DNA from: Pseudomonadota bacterium
GTDB taxonomy: Bacteria > Desulfobacterota > Desulfovibrionia > Desulfovibrionales > Desulfomicrobiaceae
Assembly (NCBI GenBank): GCA_023393525.1
Contig: JAEWKZ010000013.1
Span: 60,291 to 124,290, forward strand
Length of the DNA: 64,000 bases
Direction: 5' to 3'
Shown: positions 57,717 through 64,000 of the stretch, piece after piece
Numbering within the stretch: position 1 is the first letter of the stretch
Layout of the letters: each line of letters begins with the position of its first letter
The notes under the pieces: generated by a model
What the model saw: the letters and a program-made list of their open reading frames with translations, nothing else
Told to the model about the DNA's origin: nothing
Database searches by the model: none
Translations under genes and position numbers: made by a program

Positions 57717-57783
57717 CACGCTCTGAAAAACGTGTTGTATTACCAGGAGGGAGCGTGTCACGACATGCCCCCTCTTTTTTTTT
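57717..57783 (+). terminator. Attenuator: antiterminator and terminator hairpins before rnk
   Basis: Terminator: GAGGG (57747-57751) with CCCTC (57770-57774) and the inner GCGTGT/ACATGC helix, followed by about ten T. The 5' arm of this terminator contains GAGCGTG (57751-57757), which is perfectly complementary to CACGCTC (57717-57723). The two pairings exclude each other, giving a classical antiterminator/terminator switch 65-130 bases before rnk. Confidence 0.65.
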
Positions 57784-57847
57784 GCCCTCCCGCAGCCCGC
57801 ACGGCCGGGCCCAAACCTTTCGCAGCACATGCGCCCAGGAAGTGACC

Positions 57848-58261
57848 ATGAGCATGAAACCTCAAATCATCATTTCGAACCAGGACGCCCAACGTCTGGA
57901 AATTCTCCTGGACTCCCTGTCCTCCGTGGCCTTTCCGACCAAGGCCGGATTGGCGGAGGAGCTCGGTCGCGCCGTCAGGGTGCACCCGAAACAGGTCCCC
58001 CCGACAGTTGTGACCATGAATTCCACCGTCAGATTCGAATTGCAGCCGACGGGCAAGGAACGCTGTCTAAAGCTCATCTACCCCGGCACGCGCGACAACC
58101 ACGAGGAGACGGTCTCCATCCTCGCCCAGATGGGCAGCATGCTGATCGGCCTATCGGAGGGCGACGAGATGTCCTGGCCTTTGCCTAGCGAGGAGACGTT
58201 CCGTCTCGTCATCAAGGAGGTCGTGGAACAGCCGGAGCGCTCCGGCAACTTCGATCTCTGA
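57848..58261 (+). CDS. rnk: Regulator of nucleoside diphosphate kinase, GreA/GreB C-terminal-like
   Basis: 137 residues, the Rnk length. N-terminus IIISNQDAQRLEILLDSL as in Rnk, then a hinge PKQVPPTVVTMNSTVRFEL and an FKBP-like GreA/B C-terminal domain (LKLIYPGTRDNHEETVSILA, GLSEGDEMSWPLP). Rnk binds the RNA-polymerase secondary channel region without the Gre coiled-coil tip and affects NDK/NTP levels. ATG 57848 follows AGGAAG; upstream in-frame codons run through the attenuator and are rejected. Expression is probably controlled by the leader described above. Confidence 0.88.
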   Translation: MSMKPQIIISNQDAQRLEILLDSLSSVAFPTKAGLAEELGRAVRVHPKQVPPTVVTMNSTVRFELQPTGKERCLKLIYPGTRDNHEETVSILAQMGSMLIGLSEGDEMSWPLPSEETFRLVIKEVVEQPERSGNFDL

Positions 58262-58300
58262 AATCACGGATCGCCGGAACCCGGCACGAGTCGGGCTGTC

Positions 58301-58319
58301 AGAGGGGCCCCTCTTTTTT
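58301..58319 (+). terminator. Short terminator after rnk
   Basis: AGAGG (58301-58305) and CCTCT (58310-58314), a 4-base GGCC loop, then six T. Short stem but well placed, 40 bases after the rnk stop. Confidence 0.55.
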
Positions 58320-58354
58320 CCCAACCCTCAACACCGCCACGAACGGAGGATGAC

Positions 58355-59422
58355 ATGGTGGATCTCTCGTCAAAGACAACGGCCGCGTTACTGCCGACGG
58401 ATATTCTGTTTCAGACGCCCTACTGGGCACAGGTCAAGTCCCGCCTCGGCCTGAGGCCCCGCGCCTTCGACATCGCCACGAGCGGGCCGGGAGGCGACGT
58501 GCTCGTGCTGCTCAAGACCCTCGGGGACAAAACGGTGGCCATCGTGCCGCAGGGGCCCGAACATGCACCGGAGCAGGAGGAATACGGAACCTTCATCGAA
58601 AACTTCTCCCTTGCCCTGGCTCAGCATCTGGAACCGGACGTGGCCTTCATCCGCTACGACCTCCCCTGGGCCTCGCCCTTTGCCAACGAACTTCGGGAAG
58701 GCGGACGGACGACATTCCCGGAAGCCAGGGTGCGCGAGATGCGGATGAACATGGGCACGCGGCACTGGAACATCCGCAAGTCTTCCGAGGATCTGACCGT
58801 GGCGAGTTCCCTGGTGGTGGACATAGGGAGGAGCGAGAACGACATCCTCGAAGGCATGAAGTCCAAGACCCGCTACAATATCGGTCTTGCACAGCGCAAA
58901 GGAGTCACGGTGGAGACCGTAGGCAGTGAAAATCTGCCCGAATTTTACGCACTGTATTGCCAGACGGCCCAACGCAACAGCTTCAAGCGATGCAGCTACG
59001 AACATTTCGCGGCCCTGTTCCAATGCCTGGCTGCGTCATCGGGCCATTCGGAGCTGGCCTTCCTCCTCGCCCGGCACGGACAGGACACTCTGGCCGGAGC
59101 GATTGTCGGCATTTCCGGCAAGGCCGCGAACTTTCTCTACGGTGCGTCGGCGAACACGAAGCGCAACCTCATGGCTCCGAGCCTCATGCACTGGACAGCC
59201 ATGCGCCTCGCCCGCGATCGCGGATGCGTGATCTACGAAATGGGCGCTGTCTCCCCCAGCGTGAACCCGTCCCACCGGTTCCACGGCCTGTACCGTTTCA
59301 AGACCGGCTTCGGCGGACGCATCGAATACCGCTGCGGGTCCTGGGACTATCCCTTAAATCAGGACGCCTACAGGGAATTCAGCAACGGCGAGAGCTTGCA
59401 CAAAAGCAGTCACGACGCCTGA
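58355..59422 (+). CDS. FemAB-like peptidyl/aminoacyl transferase (GNAT-type)
   Basis: 355 residues. FemA/B-type double-GNAT layout: N-terminal ILFQTPYWAQVKSRLGLRPR, central GMKSKTRYNIGLAQRKGVTV (conserved K-x-R-Y-N-I-x-x-A), FLYGASANTKRNLMAPSLMH and DRGCVIYEMGAVSP near the C-terminus. In Firmicutes such proteins add amino acids to lipid II from aminoacyl-tRNA; in Gram-negatives related FemAB proteins are often tied to cell-wall or surface modification. Strong GGAGGA ribosome site. Substrate unknown. Confidence 0.85.
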   Translation: MVDLSSKTTAALLPTDILFQTPYWAQVKSRLGLRPRAFDIATSGPGGDVLVLLKTLGDKTVAIVPQGPEHAPEQEEYGTFIENFSLALAQHLEPDVAFIRYDLPWASPFANELREGGRTTFPEARVREMRMNMGTRHWNIRKSSEDLTVASSLVVDIGRSENDILEGMKSKTRYNIGLAQRKGVTVETVGSENLPEFYALYCQTAQRNSFKRCSYEHFAALFQCLAASSGHSELAFLLARHGQDTLAGAIVGISGKAANFLYGASANTKRNLMAPSLMHWTAMRLARDRGCVIYEMGAVSPSVNPSHRFHGLYRFKTGFGGRIEYRCGSWDYPLNQDAYREFSNGESLHKSSHDA

Positions 59423-59913
59423 CGCCACGACTGCGCGGGATGACAACCACGTGCGGCAGGGCCAACGAAGGTGCGGGGAAAGGTGCGAAAAATTCCCACG
59501 AGATCGTCCCAACAGCCAGGGACGATCTCCACTGTCCAAGACGAAAAAGCCCCAATTCGGCTGGCGTCTGACAAGAACCGATTTTGCGCACGAATCCAAC
59601 AACCTGGAGAGAAACTTACACGCATGCTCCCCAGGGAGAAATGGCGTTCTTCATGGTAACAGGACCTTCGTGGGGAGGTTTCGATGACCTGTTCGGAGAA
59701 AATACTGATACGCGTAAGGCCAGAACAGTATTGAGTTCTTCGCCCAAACAAGGCACTGTTCCAAAGTTTCTAACGTCGACAAGTCTTCTTTTTCAACATG
59801 GGGCTCCAAGTTCCTTGTCTGAAACAAAGGCATTGGTGGATTTTGCTTTCAAACGTTCCAGCAATTTATAAGCTAACACTCTAATTTCATGAGCCTGGCG
59901 GAAACTTTCCATA
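59423..59913. other. Gene-free gap with a stem-loop (59500-59529)
   Basis: About 490 bases without a credible gene. GAGATCGTCCC (59500-59510) and GGGACGATCTC (59519-59529) form a perfect 11-bp hairpin with an 8-base loop but no T-run, perhaps a terminator for the FemAB gene. After about 59590 base composition shifts toward AT, marking the left edge of the defence island. A 95-codon open frame at 59584-59871 resembles nothing. Confidence 0.5.
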
Positions 59914-60585
59914 ATGGTTAAAACTGAAGCTCAAACCCGTTCTGAAATTATTGACAAGCTGCTGGAAGATTCGGGTTGGAATGTCGAAGATCCCATGCAG
60001 GTGATTGAAGAATTCGATATTCTTACGGCACTACCTTACGGAGTAGCCGAGCCACGGTCTCGTTATGACGGACATCAATTCAGCGACTATGTGCTGCTTG
60101 GCAAAGACGGCAAACCGTTAGCCGTGATCGAAACCAAGAAGACAAGTAAAGATGCCGCAATCGGCCGGGAACAGGCCAAACAGTATTGTTTCAACATTCA
60201 GAAGCAGCTCGGCTGCGAAGTCCCGTTTTGCTTTTATACCAACGGACTCGATATTTTCTTCTGGGATCTGGATAACTATCCGCCACGCAGAGTCGTTGGA
60301 TTTCCAACCCGCGACGACTTGGAGCGCTTCCAGTACATCCGCCGTAATCGTAAACCACTGACCCAAGAACTCATCAACACTTCCATCGCAGGCCGGGACT
60401 ATCAGATCAGGGCTATCCGCGCCGTTCTGGAAGGCATTGAGCAGAAAAAACGCGATTTCCTGCTGGTCATGGCCACCGGCACCGGCAAGACCCGCACCTG
60501 CATAGCCATGATCGACGCATTGATGCGTGCCGGTCCGCTGGGAAAATTTCCAAACTGCCATTCAGTGAGCCATTACCTCTTGTGA
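59914..60585 (+). pseudogene. hsdR: Truncated type I restriction enzyme R subunit (hsdR')
   Basis: 223 codons, of which the first 207 match HsdR (full length usually 780-1050). The nuclease domain is present (TRSEIIDKLLEDSGW, D58 in QFSDYVLLG, E73-x-K75 in VIETKK), as is the start of the helicase (GRDYQIRAIRAV, Walker A MATGTGKT 186-193). The homology ends abruptly at DALMRAG (codon at 60532-60534). The remaining 16 codons are out-of-frame dinD sequence. Without the motor it cannot restrict DNA. No hsdM or hsdS is in the window. Confidence 0.85.
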
Positions 60586-60649
60586 AACAACCGGTTATGA
60601 GCCAAATGACCATTTTCTTGGTGTCACGAAAATGGTCGAAACCGGCAAT
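60533..60649 (+). pseudogene. dinD: Fragment of a dinD-like gene fused to hsdR'
   Basis: Read one base off the hsdR frame: VRWENFQTAIQ, stop (TGA 60566-60568), AITSCETTGYEPNDHF, LGVTKMVETGN. This matches the conserved region of DNA-damage-inducible protein D (xYxxFxxxxxRAxxxCExxGxxxxDHFxxxxxMVxxGxxA). The TGA stands where DinD has Arg, suggesting CGA to TGA decay. Homology stops at about 60649, followed by a short GCAGA-rich sequence. Both ends are truncated. Confidence 0.7.
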
Positions 60650-60719
60650 GAATTCGCAGACTCCTCAGATAGGCGCAGATATATCCGTGTCGAATTCGAG
60701 GCGGTTAAATGGAGTAGCC

Positions 60720-61535
60720 ATGACACAAAACTCTAAAATTAGTGTAAAAGGCACAGAAATCACGGTCTATTCGGATGGCGACATGGATTTCATTTCCTTG
60801 ACCGACATGCTCCGAGCCAAGGATGGAGATTTCTTCATTGCGGACTGGCTGCGGAACCGGAATACCGTCGAGTTCCTCGGCATCTGGGAACAGGTGCATA
60901 ACCCGGCGTTTAATTATGGCGAATTCGCCACAATTAAAAGTCAAGCCGGGCTAAACAGCTACAAGATCAGCGTCAAGGAGTGGGTGGCCAAAACCAATGC
61001 CATCGGCCTGGTGGCCAAGGCCGGCCGCTACGGAGGCACCTATGCCCACAAAGATATTGCCTTCGAATTCGGCATGTGGATCAGCGCCGAGTTCAAGATT
61101 TACCTGATCAAGGAGTTCCAGCGACTCAAAGAGCAGGACCTCCAGCAACTCGGCTGGGACATCCGCCGCAATCTGACCAAAATCAATTACCGCATCCACA
61201 CTGACGCCATCAAGGCGAACCTGATCCCCCCAAAGCTCACAGCGAAAGAAATCAATTTGATCTACGCCAGCGAGGCAGATTTGCTGAACATGGCCCTATT
61301 CGGCAAAACCGCAAAACAGTGGCGGGACGAAACTCCAGACCACAAAGGCAATATCCGGGATGAAGCCAATGTCTCCCAGCTTGTCTGTCTGGCCAATCTC
61401 GAAACCCTGAACGCCCATTTCATTCATCAGGGGCTGCCCCAGGCAGAACGGCTCAAAATCCTGAACCAGACCGCCATTCACCAGATGAAGCTCCTGCTCG
61501 CCGACAGAGACGTCAAGCAGTTGGAAGGGAATTGA
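60720..61535 (+). CDS. KilA-N domain protein
   Basis: 271 residues. ATG 60720 has GGAG 6 bases upstream. The KilA-N domain covers about 10-125: DFISLTDMLRAKDGDFFIAD, WLRNRNTVEFLGIWE, SVKEWVAKTNAIGLVAKAGRYGG, TYAHKDIAFEFGMWIS, FKIYLIKEFQRLKEQ. The C-terminal half is helical (LTAKEINLIYASEADLLNMA, ADRDVKQLEGN). KilA-N proteins bind DNA and are common in phages and next to type I R-M loci. It survives intact beside the broken hsdR. Confidence 0.88.
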   Translation: MTQNSKISVKGTEITVYSDGDMDFISLTDMLRAKDGDFFIADWLRNRNTVEFLGIWEQVHNPAFNYGEFATIKSQAGLNSYKISVKEWVAKTNAIGLVAKAGRYGGTYAHKDIAFEFGMWISAEFKIYLIKEFQRLKEQDLQQLGWDIRRNLTKINYRIHTDAIKANLIPPKLTAKEINLIYASEADLLNMALFGKTAKQWRDETPDHKGNIRDEANVSQLVCLANLETLNAHFIHQGLPQAERLKILNQTAIHQMKLLLADRDVKQLEGN

Positions 61536-61655
61536 TTAATGAACCGCGAAAGACGCGAAAGGATGCAGGCAAGTGTTTGATTCAGAACGAGGTTTAGAAC
61601 TGCAAAATCTTGATTCTCCCGTCATCTCCCTTGCACAGCAATTCCGAGGGCCCGA

Positions 61656-63776
61656 ATGAAAGCCACCGAAGCCAAACTCCTCACCTTTTTGCAGAAGTCC
61701 ACGCAGTTCATCATCCCTATCTACCAGCGCACCTATTCCTGGACGGAAAAGCAATGCCGTCAGTTGTGGGATGACATCCTGCGGGCAGGTTCAAGCGACA
61801 CGATAGCCGTGCATTTCATCGGTTCCATTGTCTACATTGAGCAAGGACTCTCACAGGTCAGCCATCGTGCGCCCCTGCTGGTGATCGACGGCCAACAGCG
61901 TCTTACCACGGTCTCTTTGCTCATTGAGGCTCTGGCGCGTGCTCTTGGCGACAAGGAGCCGGTCGAAGGGTTTTCGGCCGCTAAACTGCGTCACTACTAC
62001 CTCACCAACCACCTCGAAAATGGCGACAACTATTTCAAGCTGCTTCTCACGCAGACGGACAACGCTTCGCTCAAGGCAATTATCAAGAACAGCGAACAAC
62101 CTCAGGAGCCTTCGCTTCGCATTACGCAGAACTTTGAGCTGTTCACCGATTGGCTCAATGGTCTGAAAGGGGATCTTGTTCCCGTCTGCCAGGGCCTCGC
62201 CAAGCTCATGGTCGTGGACATCGCCCTTGCTCGCGACCAGGACAATCCGCAGCTCATTTTCGAGAGCATGAATTCGACGGGTAAAGAGCTGAGCCAGGCA
62301 GATCTGATCCGCAACTATATCCTCATGGGTCTGGAACCGACGCTGCAGACGAGGCTTTACGAAGACTTCTGGCGGCCAATGGAGGTTGAATTCGGCCAGG
62401 AGGCCTACGACACGCTGTTCGACGGTTTCATGCGTCATTACCTTACTGTCCGCACCGGCGATATCCCACGCGAACGCGAGGTCTATGACGCGTTCAAGGG
62501 GTACGCCCTGACCACTCCTGTAAAGCAGGCAGGCATCGAGGCCCTGGTCAAGGAGATTCGCACGTTCGCCCGCTACTTCTGCGCCATGGCCCTTGGCAAA
62601 GAGAAAGAACCCGCGCTCAAACTCGCGTTCCACGATCTGCGGGAACTCAAAGTGGATGTGTCCTACCCTTTTCTCCTTGAGTTGTACTCCGACTATGACA
62701 ACGGCCTGCTGAGCGTGGACGACTTCGAGGCTGCCGTGCGACTCGTGGAGTCCTACGTATTCCGTCGCGCTGTCTGCGCCATTCCCACAAACTCGTTGAA
62801 CAAAACGTTCGCTACCTTCGGCAAGGCACTGAAAAAGGACCGCTACCTTGAAAGCATAAGCGCCCATTTCATCCTGCTGCCATCATACCGCCGTTTTCCA
62901 AAAAACGAAGAGTTTCACCGCGACCTGCAGAACCGCGATCTCTACAATTTCCGTAGCCGCAGCTACTGGCTGCGAAAACTGGAGAATCACGGACGCAAGG
63001 AACGGGTGCCCGTGGACGAATATACTATCGAACACATCCTGCCTCAGAATCCCGAGCTTTCTGCTTCGTGGCGAAAGGAACTCGGAGAAGAGTGGCAACG
63101 CGTTCAGCAACAGTGGCTGCATACTCTCGGCAACCTCACGCTCACCGGCTACAATGCCGAGTACAGCGACCGTCCTTTTGCCGAGAAGCGCGACCGTGAA
63201 GGCGGTTTCAAGCAAAGCCCGCTCAAAATGAACGCAGGGCTTGGAGAAGTCGAAATCTGGAATGAAGCCGCCATCCAGAAGCGTGCGGCGACCCTTGCCA
63301 CGCAAGCCGTCACGGTTTGGCGGGCTCCAGTTGTGGATTCGGCAGTCCTGGAGAACTATCGTCCTGCCAAAGAGGCTTCGCGGAGCGGGTACACGATTGA
63401 TGACCATCCGTATTTGGTCACGGGCAGTGACATGTACGGTACGATGATTCCAGACTTGTTCAAGGCTTTCCGCAAAGAGGTACTCGCTCTTGATCCATGC
63501 GTTACGGAGGAATTCCTTAAACTCTACGTGGCCTATAAGGCGGAGACGAATTTTGTGGATGTGGTGCCGCAGGCGAAACGGTTACGTTTGAGTATCAACC
63601 TGCCGTTTGCAGATATCAACGACCCGAAAGGTTTGTGTCAGGACGTGACGAATCGTGGTCGCTGGGGGAACGGCGATGTTGAGATCGGATTGAGTTCGCT
63701 CGAAGAATTACCGTACGTCATGAGCCTGGTGCGACAGGCCTACGAAGCCCAGATGGGCAATGGTGGACAATCATGA
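61656..63776 (+). CDS. Fused GmrSD-like restriction protein (DUF262-DUF1524-DUF5655)
   Basis: 706 residues. DUF262 (GmrS-like) N-terminus: FIIPIYQRTYSWTEKQC, HFIGSIVYI, and the ParB-like nucleotidase signature LLVIDGQQRLTTVSLL. SMNSTGKELSQADLIRNYIL follows. DUF1524 (GmrD-like HNH nuclease) at about 450-530: YTIEHILPQNPELS, LHTLGNLTLTGYNAEYSD, FAEKRD. C-terminal about 110 residues resemble DUF5655 (FRKEVLALDPCVTEEFLKLY, GRWGNGDVEIGLSS). Type IV restriction of modified phage DNA is the likely role. The start has no strong ribosome site. Confidence 0.88.
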   Translation: MKATEAKLLTFLQKSTQFIIPIYQRTYSWTEKQCRQLWDDILRAGSSDTIAVHFIGSIVYIEQGLSQVSHRAPLLVIDGQQRLTTVSLLIEALARALGDKEPVEGFSAAKLRHYYLTNHLENGDNYFKLLLTQTDNASLKAIIKNSEQPQEPSLRITQNFELFTDWLNGLKGDLVPVCQGLAKLMVVDIALARDQDNPQLIFESMNSTGKELSQADLIRNYILMGLEPTLQTRLYEDFWRPMEVEFGQEAYDTLFDGFMRHYLTVRTGDIPREREVYDAFKGYALTTPVKQAGIEALVKEIRTFARYFCAMALGKEKEPALKLAFHDLRELKVDVSYPFLLELYSDYDNGLLSVDDFEAAVRLVESYVFRRAVCAIPTNSLNKTFATFGKALKKDRYLESISAHFILLPSYRRFPKNEEFHRDLQNRDLYNFRSRSYWLRKLENHGRKERVPVDEYTIEHILPQNPELSASWRKELGEEWQRVQQQWLHTLGNLTLTGYNAEYSDRPFAEKRDREGGFKQSPLKMNAGLGEVEIWNEAAIQKRAATLATQAVTVWRAPVVDSAVLENYRPAKEASRSGYTIDDHPYLVTGSDMYGTMIPDLFKAFRKEVLALDPCVTEEFLKLYVAYKAETNFVDVVPQAKRLRLSINLPFADINDPKGLCQDVTNRGRWGNGDVEIGLSSLEELPYVMSLVRQAYEAQMGNGGQS

Positions 63777-63816
63777 TCGCTGACATCGGTGCATAAAGGG
63801 ACAGGTATACTACTCA

Positions 63817-64000
63817 ATGGACAACCCAAAGCTCGCAACGCAGATTCTGGCCAAAAAATACGCCGACAAAGGCGACCCGGACGGCTGGTTCGAGGAGTTC
63901 TACGCGCAGGCCGGCGGCGAGATCAAAAAAGTCTACTGGGCGGACCTTGAGCCCAATCCCCTGCTGCTTGACTGGGTCGACAGGCATCCCCGGCAGTCAG
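63817..64000 (+). CDS. Class I SAM-dependent methyltransferase (N-terminal part, runs off the window)
   Basis: Only 61 residues are visible: MDNPKLATQILAKKYADKG, DPDGWFEEFYAQAGGEIKKV, YWADLEPNPLLLDWVD. This N-terminus is characteristic of a family of small class I methyltransferases in which the SAM-binding GxGxG follows shortly after. That motif is beyond the window, so the call rests on the leader pattern alone. It lies 40 bases after the GmrSD-like gene. Confidence 0.6.
   Translation, partial: MDNPKLATQILAKKYADKGDPDGWFEEFYAQAGGEIKKVYWADLEPNPLLLDWVDRHPRQS

Noticed and set aside
59584..59871. 95-codon frame in the gap before hsdR'
   Set aside because: No ribosome site, no recognisable motif; likely chance.
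60608..60637. 10-bp inverted repeat GACCATTTTC/GAAAATGGTC as a terminator or operator
   Set aside because: It lies inside the dinD-derived fragment and has no T-run; most likely inherited coding sequence.

Overview
The window looks like chromosomal DNA of a GC-rich, Gram-negative, probably sulfate-reducing Desulfobacterota (Desulfovibrionales/Desulfomicrobium type). The evidence is indirect: an Mrp/NBP35-type P-loop protein, a biotin operon with embedded fatty-acid-synthase-like genes, KtrAB, a YejABEF-type peptide transporter, and outer-membrane (TolC) machinery. No rRNA, tRNA or CRISPR array was recognised.

Left third (1-24.3 kb), mainly housekeeping: mrp (partial), pcm, a CBS-pair protein and mgtE. 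Then comes a tightly overlapping eight-gene biotin operon: bioB, small hotdog protein, SDR reductase, acyl carrier protein, ketoacyl synthase, second small hotdog protein, bioF, bioD. It is followed by uraA, a 57-residue membrane peptide, an APH-fold kinase, an HD-GYP protein, a helicase, a thioesterase, ktrAB and yejABEF on the minus strand, and an Ask_Ect-type aspartokinase. The middle genes of the biotin operon look like a private mini fatty-acid synthase for the pimelate chain. Its two hotdog proteins each retain only one of the two FabZ catalytic residues (His in one, Glu in the other), suggesting an obligate heteromeric dehydratase.

Centre (24.6-56.2 kb): a minus-strand cassette bounded by two AT-rich stretches. 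In transcription order it is a TolC-type outer-membrane channel, a 7092-residue LEPR-XLL/DUF4347/repeat/RTX surface protein, a DUF3467 protein, a double-GAF-HlyD fusion, a PqqD-like/M50 protease/HlyD fusion, a shortened SecA paralogue and a stand-alone membrane-fusion protein. No ABC exporter is present. The main hypothesis is a dedicated secretion and processing machine for the giant protein in which the SecA-like ATPase replaces the usual type I ABC protein. This is the best candidate for an under-described system in the window.

Right end (56.3-64 kb): a decayed winged-helix fragment, a YebE/DUF533 protein, then rnk preceded by a 22-codon leader ORF and mutually exclusive antiterminator/terminator hairpins (an apparent attenuator), then a FemAB-like aminoacyltransferase. 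The last 4 kb is less GC-rich and reads as a defence or recombination island: a truncated hsdR joined to a decayed dinD fragment, a KilA-N protein, a fused GmrSD-like (DUF262-DUF1524) restriction enzyme and the start of a SAM-dependent methyltransferase.
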